From NCBI GenBank assembly GCA_947174295.1, contig CAMWIG010000001.1, forward strand, positions 1 to 33,997: 33,997 bases of DNA. Reading direction: 5' to 3'. Positions within the stretch are counted from its first letter, which is position 1; each line of letters starts with the position of its first letter. Below are positions 1-9,100 of the stretch, in pieces. The DNA comes from an uncultured Alistipes sp. Its GTDB lineage: Bacteria > Bacteroidota > Bacteroidia > Bacteroidales > Rikenellaceae. The notes under the pieces are model-generated. The model was not told where the DNA came from. It saw only the letters and a list, made by a program, of their open reading frames with translations, and did not search any database. Made by a program: the position numbers and the translations under genes.

Positions 1-30
1 CTTTTTTCGCTGATTTTATGCGGCTGCCGA

Positions 31-62
31 TTTGGCCGCAAGCGAAATTTTGATTAACTTTG
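31..62 (+). promoter_or_regulatory. Bacteroidota-type promoter of the DUF6377 regulator
   Basis: TTTG at 31-34 is followed after 20 nt by TAACTTTG at 55-62, an exact match to the TTTG / TAnnTTTG consensus. Transcription should begin at about 66-70, so the in-frame ATG at 66 would lie at or before the start site. This favours the ATG at 87 as the real start. Confidence 0.75.
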
Positions 63-86
63 AGAATGAATCAACCGAAAGCCACG

Positions 87-1754
87 ATGAAGCGTTTTTT
101 TGCGATACTGACCGTTCTGCTGCTGCCGTACAGCGGCTTCGCCATCTCTGCGGAGCTCGATTCGCTGCTCACCGAACTCGACCGCACGATCGACCGGCGC
201 GAGCACTACCGAGCAATCCGCGAGGAGAGAATAAGCTACCTTAAATCGGTTCTCACGGGAATAGCGGACAATCGCACGCAGCTCTACAACGTAAACTCAA
301 TGCTGGCCGACACCTACGAACCGTTCCAGCTCGACTCGGCGCTGCACTACCTGAGCGAAAACCTCGCCGTAGCCGACCGCATGGGCGACACCCGCCGCCG
401 CAACGAGACCAATCTGCGCATGGCGCACCTCTACACCACCTCGGGATACTATGTCGAGGCGCGCGACATACTGCGCAAGAAAATCGACACGCTCGCCCTC
501 GACGACGAGCTTCTGGGCCGCTACTACGTCACCATGGCGCGCTACAACAACGAGAACCGCCAATACTCCCGCAACCCGCAGCTCAAATCGGACGCGCACG
601 AAGCATTCCTCTACTACACGCGCCGCATCATAGACCACTATCCGCCCGACCACGAGCGGCATCTGTGCGCCATGTACGACCTCTGCATCGACTTCGGCGA
701 GCTGGAACGCGCGGGCGAAATCGCCGACATGCTGCTCGCACGCGTCACGCCCGAGAACCTCAACTATGCGATGTACGCCTACATGAAGGCCATCGTCGAG
801 GAGCGTTCGGGCCGGTTCCAGTCGTTCAACAGCTGGCTGACGCGCTCGGCAATCGCCGACCTGCACGCAGCCATCCGCGACAACGCCTCTCTGACGAGCC
901 TCTCGAACAACCTCTTCCTCTACGACATCAACGCCGACCGCGCATTCGCCTACATCCAGGTAGCCACCAACGACGCCCTGTTCTACAACGCGCGCCTGCG
1001 CCCGTGGCAGATAGCCTCGATACTTCCGGCCATCGAGTCGTCGTACCTCACCAAACAGCGCCACCAGCTGAGAATCATCTCGTGGATGAGCATCGGCATC
1101 TCGGCGCTCTTCGTCATCGCGGGCATGATAGCCATCGTCGCCGTGCGGCGCGGCCGCCGCACCGAGCAGATGCGCCGAAAGTTGGAGCAGACCAACCTCC
1201 GCATGGAGGAGTACATACGCCGCCTGTCGGAGATAAACGACACGCAGACCGAGCTCAACAACGAAATCCGCGAGGCGAACGCCGTCAAGGAGGAGTACAT
1301 CGGTCTGTTCCTCGGCATCTGCTCCGACTACATCGACAAGATGAAGGAGTACCAGCGCTCGGTGCGCAAGCGTCTGGCCGCAGGTTCGGCCGCCGACGTA
1401 TACAAGGAGCTCGGCTCGTCGACGCTCATCGACTCCTACGTCGAGGAGTTCTACCGCACCTTCGACAACACCTTCCTCAGACTCTACCCCAACTTCGTGC
1501 AGGAGTTCAACTCGCTGCTGCGCGAGGAGGCGCGCATAGAGCTCAAAAAGGGCCGCTCGCTCAACACCGAGCTGCGCATATTCGCCCTGATACGTCTCGG
1601 CATCAACGACTCGTCGAAGATAGCCGCCCTGCTGCGCTACTCGGTCAACACCATCTACAACTACCGCGCGAAGGTGAAGAACAACGCCAGAGTCTCGCGC
1701 GAGGACTTCGAGGAGAAGATAAAAAAGATAGGTTCGTTCCAGGAGGAGCAGTAG
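87..1754 (+). CDS. Membrane-anchored DUF6377 transcriptional regulator (SusR-like architecture)
   Basis: Predicted 555-residue regulator. The N-terminus is a signal peptide (MKRFFAILTVLLLPYSGFA). A helical, TPR-like periplasmic region follows to about residue 330, then one membrane helix at about 331-353 (ISWMSIGISALFVIAGMIAI), a charged coiled coil at about 355-400, and a C-terminal helix-turn-helix-like region at about 495-535 (ELRIFALIRLGIND, then SSKIAALLRYSVNTIYNYR). This is the DUF6377 layout; from memory the starch regulator SusR of Bacteroides thetaiotaomicron is built the same way. It probably senses a sugar in the periplasm and acts on DNA from the inner membrane. Its position directly upstream of the beta-glucan locus, on the same strand, suggests it controls that locus; this is inference. 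An ATG at 66 is also in frame, but the promoter at 31-62 makes 87 the better start. The family call is firm, the target is not. Confidence 0.8.
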   Translation: MKRFFAILTVLLLPYSGFAISAELDSLLTELDRTIDRREHYRAIREERISYLKSVLTGIADNRTQLYNVNSMLADTYEPFQLDSALHYLSENLAVADRMGDTRRRNETNLRMAHLYTTSGYYVEARDILRKKIDTLALDDELLGRYYVTMARYNNENRQYSRNPQLKSDAHEAFLYYTRRIIDHYPPDHERHLCAMYDLCIDFGELERAGEIADMLLARVTPENLNYAMYAYMKAIVEERSGRFQSFNSWLTRSAIADLHAAIRDNASLTSLSNNLFLYDINADRAFAYIQVATNDALFYNARLRPWQIASILPAIESSYLTKQRHQLRIISWMSIGISALFVIAGMIAIVAVRRGRRTEQMRRKLEQTNLRMEEYIRRLSEINDTQTELNNEIREANAVKEEYIGLFLGICSDYIDKMKEYQRSVRKRLAAGSAADVYKELGSSTLIDSYVEEFYRTFDNTFLRLYPNFVQEFNSLLREEARIELKKGRSLNTELRIFALIRLGINDSSKIAALLRYSVNTIYNYRAKVKNNARVSREDFEEKIKKIGSFQEEQ

Positions 1755-1847
1755 AAGCCTGCGAAGCGCCGGACAACCCGCCGCATGCGCGCCCGCAACC
1801 CGACGGCACCCTGCGGCTCCGGCCACCGGCCGCACCGGCACCTGCGT

Positions 1848-1876
1848 AAAAAACCGCCCCCACAAGGCGGTTTTTT
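1848..1876 (+). terminator. Intrinsic terminator after the DUF6377 gene
   Basis: Six A, then CCGCC (1854-1858), a 7-nt loop, GGCGG (1866-1870) and six T. The stem with flanking A and T runs is symmetrical and could work in both directions. It separates the regulator transcript from the PUL operon. Confidence 0.85.
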
Positions 1877-1996
1877 CATGTCGGGCGGTTAACGGCATCC
1901 ACTTTTTTGCCCGGCAGTCCGAAACACACAACACTGGCAATCAATCAATTGTCTTTTACAGCGAGGCATTTAATTCCACATTTTCGCCCCGCGGAA

Positions 1997-2027
1997 TTTG
2001 TCGGCGGAAGATTTATCCGTAATTTTA
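1997..2027 (+). promoter_or_regulatory. Putative promoter of the beta-glucan PUL operon
   Basis: TTTG at 1997-2000 and TAATTTTA at 2020-2027 are separated by 19 nt. The -7 box matches TAnnTTTG at seven of eight positions. It would give an untranslated leader of roughly 45-50 nt before the GH3 gene at 2082. Confidence 0.6.
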
Positions 2028-2081
2028 TAGTACGAAAAACGAAACCCGATTTTTATTAAATTTTTAACGAATTTTACCTAT

Positions 2082-4349
2082 ATGAACCTCAGACGCAGCT
2101 TCATTCTCGGAACGACAGCCCTGCTGATTCTCGCCGGTTGCCAGGGTACGACACGCAATGCGCGGTACGATGCCCGCACCGAGCGCGAAATCGAGCGCCT
2201 GCTTTCGCAAATGACCCTCGCCGAAAAAATCGGACAGACCAACCAGCTCTCCTCCTACGGAACGGCGGAGGCCATGCACGACGTAATAGCCGAAGGCAAG
2301 GTCGGCTCCATCCTCAACGAGGTAGACCCCTACACCATCAACGCCATGCAGCGCATAGCCGTGGAGGAGAGCCGTCTCGGAATACCTCTTATTATAGGAC
2401 GCGACGTGATACACGGCTTCCGCACCGTGTTCCCCATTCCGCTGGGTCTGGCCGCGACGTTCGACCCCGAGCTCGTGGAGCAGGGGGCGCGCATCGCAGC
2501 CTTGGAGGCCACGGCCTCGGGCGTGAGGTGGACATTCTCGCCCATGCTCGACATTTCGCGCGACGCCCGCTGGGGACGCATCGCCGAAAGTTCGGGCGAG
2601 GACACCTATCTCAACAAGGTGATGGGTACGGCCATGGTTCGCGGATACCAGGGCGGCGGCGCAGGCGACCCGACCTGCATGGCGGCCTGCGCCAAGCACT
2701 TCGTCGGCTACGGAGCAGCCGAGGGAGGCCGCGACTACAACTCCACGAACATCCCGCCGCGCCAGATGCGCAACGTCTACCTGCCTCCGTTCGAGGCCTG
2801 CATCGTCGACGCCGGCGCGATGACGCTCATGACCTCGTTCAACGACAACGACGGAATACCCGCCACCGGCAACACGCATCTGCTGACCGACGTGCTGCGC
2901 AAGGAGTGGGGATTCGACGGCATGGTCGTGACCGACTGGAACTCGGCAGGCGAGATGATAGCCCACGGATTCGCCGACGACGGCAAGGATGCCGCACGCA
3001 AGGCCATCAACGCCGGTGTCGACATGGATATGATGTCGCACACGTTCGGTCTGAACCTCGAAGAGCTAATCGCCGAGGGTAAGGTCGACGAGGGCCGTCT
3101 GGACGACGCCGTGCGCAACATCCTGCGCCTGAAATTCCGACTGGGACTCTTCGACGACCCCTACGTCGACGCCGATGCGGCCCGCGACGCCTGCTACACC
3201 GAGGAGAACCTCGCCGCAGCATACCGCAGCGCCGCGGAGTCGGCCGTGCTGCTGCGCAACGAGAACAACACCCTGCCGCTCGACGCCTCGAAGCTGCGCC
3301 GCGTGCTGGTCACCGGCCCGCTGGCCGATGCTCCCTACGAACAGCTCGGCACATGGACGTTCGACGGCGAAGCGTCGCACACGGTCACCCCGCTCGCGGC
3401 TCTTCGCGAGACATACGGCGACCGCATCGCATTCGTCTTCGAACCCGCCATGGCCACGAGCCGCAGCCGCATGAGCGCCGCGCAGCTCGCCGCCGTGACC
3501 GCCAAGGCGGCACAGTGCGACGCCGTGCTCGTCTTCGCCGGCGAGGAGGCCATTCTCTCGGGCGAGGCGCACTGTCTGGCCGACCTCAACCTGCAAGGTT
3601 CGCAGAGCGACCTCATCGCAGCTGCGCGCCGCAGCGGCCGCCCCGTGGTGACGGTCATCATGGCCGGACGTCCGCTCACCGTCAAGCGCGACCTGGGCAA
3701 TATGGACGCACTGCTCTACTCGTTCCACCCCGGAACCATGGGCGGCCCGGCAATCGCCGACATTCTCTTCGGCAAGGTCTCGCCGAGCGGCAAGCTCCCC
3801 GCGACGTTCCCCGTGGCCGCGGGTCAGATTCCCATGCACTACAACCGCAACATGACCGGCCGTCCCGCCAGCGGCACGGAGGTTCTGCTCGACGACATAG
3901 TCCCCGGTGCGGGCCAGACGTCGCTCGGCTGCTCCTCCTACATGCTCGACACGGGCTTCGCGCCGCTCTTCCCCTTCGGATACGGACTCTCCTACACGAC
4001 CTTCGAGTACTCACGCCCCGAGCTCGACGCCGAGAGCTACTCCGCCGACGGCACGATTCGCGCCGCCTGCACGCTGCGCAACAGCGGCAGCCGCGACGCC
4101 GAGGAGGTCGTACAGCTCTACGTCCGCGACATGGTGGGCTCCGTCACCCGCCCAATCAAGGAGCTGAAAGCATTCCGCCGCGTGGCCGTACCGGCCGGCG
4201 AGACGGTGCGCGTAGAGATAGAGCTTCCCGTCGCGGAGCTGGCATTCTGGAACATCGACATGGAGCGCACGGTCGAGCCAGGCGAATTCCGCCTCTGGAT
4301 GGCCGGCGACAGCGACTCGGGTGAATACGCAACATTCCACGTAAAATAA
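2082..4349 (+). CDS. bglX: GH3 beta-glucosidase lipoprotein (BglX-like)
   Basis: 755 residues, about the size of E. coli BglX. The signal peptide ends in a lipobox with Cys20 (LILAGC). The GH3 N-terminal barrel carries the nucleophile motif VVTDW with Asp285. The C-terminal GH3 domain contains SGEAH with Glu495, a candidate acid/base residue, and a fibronectin-III-like domain occupies roughly the last 90 residues. It should remove glucose from the ends of beta-linked oligosaccharides. After the cysteine the sequence is QGTTRNAR with no acidic run, so a periplasmic location is more likely than the cell surface. It is the first gene of the PUL operon, 7 bp before susC, and would finish the products imported by SusCD. 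The exact linkage preference is inferred from the neighbours (GH16, GH128), not from this sequence. I use the family name bglX loosely. Confidence 0.88.
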   Translation: MNLRRSFILGTTALLILAGCQGTTRNARYDARTEREIERLLSQMTLAEKIGQTNQLSSYGTAEAMHDVIAEGKVGSILNEVDPYTINAMQRIAVEESRLGIPLIIGRDVIHGFRTVFPIPLGLAATFDPELVEQGARIAALEATASGVRWTFSPMLDISRDARWGRIAESSGEDTYLNKVMGTAMVRGYQGGGAGDPTCMAACAKHFVGYGAAEGGRDYNSTNIPPRQMRNVYLPPFEACIVDAGAMTLMTSFNDNDGIPATGNTHLLTDVLRKEWGFDGMVVTDWNSAGEMIAHGFADDGKDAARKAINAGVDMDMMSHTFGLNLEELIAEGKVDEGRLDDAVRNILRLKFRLGLFDDPYVDADAARDACYTEENLAAAYRSAAESAVLLRNENNTLPLDASKLRRVLVTGPLADAPYEQLGTWTFDGEASHTVTPLAALRETYGDRIAFVFEPAMATSRSRMSAAQLAAVTAKAAQCDAVLVFAGEEAILSGEAHCLADLNLQGSQSDLIAAARRSGRPVVTVIMAGRPLTVKRDLGNMDALLYSFHPGTMGGPAIADILFGKVSPSGKLPATFPVAAGQIPMHYNRNMTGRPASGTEVLLDDIVPGAGQTSLGCSSYMLDTGFAPLFPFGYGLSYTTFEYSRPELDAESYSADGTIRAACTLRNSGSRDAEEVVQLYVRDMVGSVTRPIKELKAFRRVAVPAGETVRVEIELPVAELAFWNIDMERTVEPGEFRLWMAGDSDSGEYATFHVK

Positions 4350-4356
4350 CTGACCT

Positions 4357-7300
4357 ATGAAAAAACTAATACTCATTGTCTGCTCGCTGCTGTGCGCCCT
4401 GACGGTCGCGGCACAGAGCATCACGGTGCAGGGTACGGTCACTTCGGCCGATGACGGAGAGCCTCTCCCCGGCGTCACCGTCATGATTAAGGGTACCTTC
4501 AACGGCATCTCGACCGACCTCGACGGCGGCTACAAGATTGCCGTGCCCAAGGGGGGGGGAATTTTAGTATTCTCCTACATCGGGTACAAGAACCGTGAAA
4601 TAAAGGTATCTCCCGCCGCAACCGTCGTCGACGTCGCGCTCGAATCCGACGCGATGATGCTCGACGAAGTAGTCGCAATCGGTTACGGCGTAATGCGCAA
4701 GAGCGACCTTACGGGCGCCGTAGCGTCGATTAGCGCAGACCAGCTCAAAAAGACCCCCGCGGCGGGTCTCGACCAGGCTCTCCAAGGCCGCGCGGCAGGC
4801 GTCACGGTCAACGCCAACTCCGGACAGCCGGGCGCCGCGGCCGACGTCCGCATCCGCGGTATCGGCACGGTCAACGACAGCTCTCCGATATATGTCGTCG
4901 ACGGAGTAATCACCAGCGACATCAACTATCTTAACGCGAACGACATCGCGTCGACCGAAATCCTCAAAGACGCGTCGTCGACGGCAATCTACGGTTCGCG
5001 AGGCGCCAACGGTGTAATCATCATCACCACCAAGAACGGCAGCGCCAACTCCAAAATCAACATCGACTTCAACGCCTACGTCGGTATCCAGAACCGCTGG
5101 AACAAACTCGACCTGATGGGCACCGACGAGTTCTCGAAGACGCTCGTCGCAATCTCCGGCAGCAACTCCGAACGCAAATACTTCGAGGCGAACGGCCTGA
5201 ACGAGTGGCTGTCGATGTACCGAATCGGCAACACGGCCGGAATGGCCGTGCCGCGCACGAGCCGCACGCCCGACGGTCTGGACTATTCGAAAATCGACAC
5301 CGACTGGCAGGACGAAGTATTCCGCAAGAACGCCGTCATCCAGAACTACCACCTCTCGCTCTCGGGCGGCAGCGACAAGACCACCTACGCCCTGTCGGGC
5401 AGCTGGTTCAGTCAGGACGGCACCATCATGGGCTCGTCGTTCGAGCGCCTCACGCTGCGCGCCAACTCCACGTACACGGTCTCCAAGTGGCTCAAAGTCG
5501 GCGAAAATCTCTCGCTCGTCACCACCAAGAGCCGCTGGGCCATGGTCAACAGCTCGTCGCCCGGCGCCTCGATTCTCTCGGCCGCAATCGCCATGTCGCC
5601 GTGGGACCCCACCCACTACCCCGAGGGCGCCTACGACGCGGCCGGCACCGACCTGAGCGGCTGCATCACGCCGAGCACCAACTTCAAGAACGTAGTCAAC
5701 CCCTTCTCCATGGTCGAGCACTCGCATCCCGACAACCGCGGCGAGCGCTGGATAGGCAACATCTTCCTCGAAATACAGCCCGTCAAGGGTCTCACGTTCC
5801 GTTCGGAGGTGAGCATGGACCTCGCATACAACCGCAACCGCGAGTTCAAGGAGGCCTATTTCCACTCGAACTACGACAAGATGGACAAGAACTTCCTGTC
5901 GAGCTCCATGGAGCGATACCTGACCATGCACTACGACAACACGCTGACCTACCGCGGCGACTGGGGACGCCACAGCCTGACGGCCATGGTCGGCCAGACC
6001 ACCGAGGAGTGGCAGTACTACTCCATCGGCGGCAGCGGCTCGTCGATTCTCAACCCGACACCCAACAACTGGTATATCAGCAACACCACCGCCGACCGCA
6101 ATTCGGCCAGCGACTCGGCCCAGCGCACGCGCATGGTCTCGCTGCTCGGCCGTCTGCACTACGCCTACGACAACCGCTACCTCATAACGCTGAACTTCCG
6201 CGCCGACGGCTCGTCGAAGTTCCCCAACCATCTGTGGGGCTACTTCCCATCGACGGCCGTGGCATGGCGCATCTCCGAGGAGAAGTGGCTGCGCGACAGC
6301 GACATTCTCGACAATCTCAAACTGCGCGCCGGCTGGGGCCAAATCGGCAATGACAAAATCGCTCAGGGCAGCTTCACCATGAGCATGGCCTCCTCCACCG
6401 GCTGGGGCTACGGATATCCGTTCGGCGGCATCGTCGGCTCGGTGTCGGACATCACGCCCGGAGCCACCATCGCCACCATCGTCAACCAGGGCGGCATGTG
6501 GGAGTCCACCGAGCAGTGGAACGTCGGCGTGGACTTCGGTCTGTGGGGCGGCAAGCTGACCGGTACGGTCGACGCATTCCTGCGCGACACCAAGGACATG
6601 CTCCTCACGGTCAAGGCGCCCGGACACGTCGGCACGCGCTTCGACTCGACGGCCAACGTCGGCACGGTGCGCAACCAGGGTATAGAAATCACCCTCGGCC
6701 ACTCTAACCGCATCGGCGAGTTGAGCTACGCCATCGGCGGCAACGTGTCGTTCATCAAGAACGAGCTCACGGCGCTCAACGGCGGCGAACGCGTCGACGG
6801 CACCTACAACATGTGCGACGTAGGGCTGCCCCTGTTCGCACTGTGGGGCTACAAGTACGAAGGCATCTACCGCACCGAAGAGGAGATTCTCTCGCACCTC
6901 TACACCTACACCTCGGAGACCCTTCCCGTAGGTCCCGGCTCGGAGCGCTTCGCCGACCTGAACCGCGACGGCAAAATAGGCAACGAAGACCTCACGCAGA
7001 TAGGCAATCCGTTCCCGTGGCTGACCTACGGTCTGAACTTCGACTTCGAGTGGAAGGGCATCGACCTGGGCATCTTCTTCCAGGGCGTCTACGGCAACGA
7101 CATCTTCAACGGAGTGCGCATGCGCACCGAGGGTACGGGCAACGACGCCACGCTGAGCACGGCGATGCGCGACGTGTGGACTACGTCGAACCCCGACGGT
7201 TCGATTCCGAGTCCGAAGTCGCCCTACCACAGCGCCTCGTCGAGCCGCTATGTCGAGGACGGTTCGTACCTGCGTCTGAAAAACCTGACCATAGGCTACA

Positions 7301-7485
7301 CGCTCCCCGAAAAGTGGACCAAGAAGATGCGCATCAACCGCTGGCGATTCTACGTCTCGATGAACAACCTGTTCACCGTGACGGGCTACACGGGCTACGA
7401 CCCCGAGGTCGGAACCAACGGACTCGACTGGGGCAACTACCCGCAGTCGCGCACCTTCATGTTCGGTACGAATATTAACTTCTAA
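4357..7485 (+). CDS. susC: SusC/RagA family TonB-dependent outer membrane transporter
   Basis: 1042 residues. The signal peptide ends at about AAQ (residue 20). A carboxypeptidase-regulatory-like domain covers about residues 21-105, followed by the TonB box region DEVVAIGYG, a plug domain (typical LQGRAAGVTV, IRIG-like VRIRGIGT and YVVDGV motifs), and a long beta-barrel ending in a terminal Phe (NINF), usual for outer membrane barrels. It imports oligosaccharides into the periplasm using TonB energy, with the SusD protein encoded next acting as lid. The downstream GH16 and GH128 genes suggest a beta-1,3-glucan substrate. Odd point: codons 65-68 contain nine consecutive G (4551-4559), followed by codons rare for this genome (TTA, GTA). 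The reading frame is intact as given. Confidence 0.95.
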   Translation: MKKLILIVCSLLCALTVAAQSITVQGTVTSADDGEPLPGVTVMIKGTFNGISTDLDGGYKIAVPKGGGILVFSYIGYKNREIKVSPAATVVDVALESDAMMLDEVVAIGYGVMRKSDLTGAVASISADQLKKTPAAGLDQALQGRAAGVTVNANSGQPGAAADVRIRGIGTVNDSSPIYVVDGVITSDINYLNANDIASTEILKDASSTAIYGSRGANGVIIITTKNGSANSKINIDFNAYVGIQNRWNKLDLMGTDEFSKTLVAISGSNSERKYFEANGLNEWLSMYRIGNTAGMAVPRTSRTPDGLDYSKIDTDWQDEVFRKNAVIQNYHLSLSGGSDKTTYALSGSWFSQDGTIMGSSFERLTLRANSTYTVSKWLKVGENLSLVTTKSRWAMVNSSSPGASILSAAIAMSPWDPTHYPEGAYDAAGTDLSGCITPSTNFKNVVNPFSMVEHSHPDNRGERWIGNIFLEIQPVKGLTFRSEVSMDLAYNRNREFKEAYFHSNYDKMDKNFLSSSMERYLTMHYDNTLTYRGDWGRHSLTAMVGQTTEEWQYYSIGGSGSSILNPTPNNWYISNTTADRNSASDSAQRTRMVSLLGRLHYAYDNRYLITLNFRADGSSKFPNHLWGYFPSTAVAWRISEEKWLRDSDILDNLKLRAGWGQIGNDKIAQGSFTMSMASSTGWGYGYPFGGIVGSVSDITPGATIATIVNQGGMWESTEQWNVGVDFGLWGGKLTGTVDAFLRDTKDMLLTVKAPGHVGTRFDSTANVGTVRNQGIEITLGHSNRIGELSYAIGGNVSFIKNELTALNGGERVDGTYNMCDVGLPLFALWGYKYEGIYRTEEEILSHLYTYTSETLPVGPGSERFADLNRDGKIGNEDLTQIGNPFPWLTYGLNFDFEWKGIDLGIFFQGVYGNDIFNGVRMRTEGTGNDATLSTAMRDVWTTSNPDGSIPSPKSPYHSASSSRYVEDGSYLRLKNLTIGYTLPEKWTKKMRINRWRFYVSMNNLFTVTGYTGYDPEVGTNGLDWGNYPQSRTFMFGTNINF
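4551..4559 (+). repeat. Nine-G homopolymer tract inside susC
   Basis: Nine consecutive G residues encode the end of Lys65 and Gly66-68 of SusC. Neighbouring glycine codons are mostly GGC, so the run is not explained by codon bias. A change of one base here would truncate the transporter early. Confidence 0.9.
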
Positions 7486-7497
7486 CAGGCTATCTCA

Positions 7498-9045
7498 ATG
7501 AAAAAGATATTTTTCGCGGCACTCGCAGTGTCGACGATCGGGCTTGCCTCATGCCACGACTGGCTCACCGAAGAGGCTCCCGGCACGACGAAATACAAGG
7601 ACTTCTTCACCTCGGGCGAGACGGCCGTGCAGGTAACGACGGCAGCATACGTACCTCTGCTCTGGGAGTACAACAAAACATACTATCCCGAGTGGTTCAT
7701 CGGCGACGTCATGTCGGACGACGCCCTCAAAGGCGGCCAGAACCTCACGGACATGTCGACGGTCTACTTCCTCGAAAACTTCAAGACCGTGCCCGACAAC
7801 GACCTTCTACTCGACTTCTACCGCGCGCAGTATCAGGGCATCACCCGCGCCAATCTGGTGCTGCAAAACGTGCCCGACGTCGCGGGCGACGAACTGCTCA
7901 CCGACCGTCTGCGCTCGCGTCTGCTGGGCGAGGCGCACTTCCTGCGCGCCTACTACTACTTCCGCCTGGTGCGCTGCTTCGGCGGAGTGCCCCGCATCGA
8001 GACCGTCATCGACGACGCCGGCCGCTGGAAGCAGCCGCGCGCCACGGCCGAGTCGATTTACGAGCTCATCCTGAGCGACCTCGCCTTCGCCGAGAAGAAC
8101 CTCTGGCACAAGAGCGAGTACGAGCGCACCGACCTCGGCCGCGCCACGATAGGCGCCGCGCAGGCCATGCTGATGAAGGTCAACCTCTACCGCCACGACT
8201 ACGCCGAGGCGCGCCGCTGGGGCGCCGAGCTGATGAAGACGGCCGACGAGCTGGGCGAATACTCGCTCTGCCCCGTCTATGCCGACAACTTCACCGTCGA
8301 GGGCGAGAACGGCCCCGAGTCGATATTCGAATTGCAGTACGCCGCCGTCTCGTGGGGCGACTACGGCGACTCCTACATCGGCGGCAACTGCGCCACGGCC
8401 GGAACCTTCTCCACGGTTCTCATGCGTTCGCGGTCGAGCAAGCTCGGAGGCGGCTGGGGCTTCAACAAGCCCACGCAGAATCTCTACGACGAGTTCGAGG
8501 AGGGCGACCTGCGCCGCGACGTGGCGATATACAATCCGGCGGACGAGAACATGTCGTCGCCGAGCGAGGAGATCTACCTCGGCTCGCGCTACATCAACGG
8601 CAAGTACACCCTCATGGGCGAGGACGGACTGCCGCTTCCGCTGGCCGACAGCCACGCCTCGCGCGGCGAGCTCAACAACCGCCAGATACGCTTCGCCGAC
8701 GCACTGCTGATGTACGCCGAGGCGTGCCTCGAAAGCGGCGAAGACCTCGACAAGGGCGCCGAAGCGCTCAACCGTGTACGCCGCCGCGTGAATCTCGGCG
8801 ATGTGGCCCTCACGCGCGAGAATCTGCGCCACGAGCGCCGCGTGGAGCTGGCGATGGAGGGTCACCGCTGGTTCGACCTCGTGCGCTGGGGCATCGCCAA
8901 GCAGACGATGGACGCCTACAAGGCCTGCGAGAGCGACGAAGCACGCGCCGAGATGGGCGAATTCGTCGCCGGCAAGCACGAGCTGCTGCCGATTCCGGCC
9001 GAAGAGGTGCGCCTCGGAGGTCTGGAACAGAACCCCATGTATTGA
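7498..9045 (+). CDS. susD: SusD/RagB family nutrient-binding outer membrane lipoprotein
   Basis: 515 residues. Lipoprotein signal peptide with Cys19 (GLASC) followed by HDWLTEEAPG, the typical SusD start (C-x-D-x-L). The N-terminal helical region contains the SusD motif LLGEAHFLRAYYYFRLVRCFGGVPR, given here in parts: GEAHFLRAYYYF and VRCFGGVP. The C-terminal region has ADALLMYAEACLESGE, LNRVRRRV and RRVELAMEGHRWFDLVRWG, all hallmark SusD_RagB motifs (split here for brevity). It binds the glycan at the cell surface and forms the lid of the SusC barrel. It lies 12 bp after susC in the same operon. Confidence 0.95.
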   Translation: MKKIFFAALAVSTIGLASCHDWLTEEAPGTTKYKDFFTSGETAVQVTTAAYVPLLWEYNKTYYPEWFIGDVMSDDALKGGQNLTDMSTVYFLENFKTVPDNDLLLDFYRAQYQGITRANLVLQNVPDVAGDELLTDRLRSRLLGEAHFLRAYYYFRLVRCFGGVPRIETVIDDAGRWKQPRATAESIYELILSDLAFAEKNLWHKSEYERTDLGRATIGAAQAMLMKVNLYRHDYAEARRWGAELMKTADELGEYSLCPVYADNFTVEGENGPESIFELQYAAVSWGDYGDSYIGGNCATAGTFSTVLMRSRSSKLGGGWGFNKPTQNLYDEFEEGDLRRDVAIYNPADENMSSPSEEIYLGSRYINGKYTLMGEDGLPLPLADSHASRGELNNRQIRFADALLMYAEACLESGEDLDKGAEALNRVRRRVNLGDVALTRENLRHERRVELAMEGHRWFDLVRWGIAKQTMDAYKACESDEARAEMGEFVAGKHELLPIPAEEVRLGGLEQNPMY

Positions 9046-9100
9046 TACACAATCGGATTTTCTCTGAAACATTTACTAACTAATTTAAAACCTTTCGATT

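Larger units (their letters stand above)
1755..2081. other. Intergenic region between regulator and PUL operon
   Basis: This 327-bp gap holds GC-rich sequence with no convincing gene up to about 1845, then an intrinsic terminator at 1848-1876, then AT-rich sequence with a promoter at 1997-2027. Any operator for the upstream regulator would be expected between about 1880 and 2080. I could not identify a specific binding site. Confidence 0.6.

Noticed and set aside
297..1940. 547-codon minus-strand ORF antisense to the regulator
   Set aside because: No start context or family motif; Arg/Val-rich shadow of a GC-rich gene with few antisense stops.
4564..7230. 888-codon minus-strand ORF antisense to susC
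   Set aside because: Shadow caused by third-position G/C bias; the plus-strand SusC has full family motifs.
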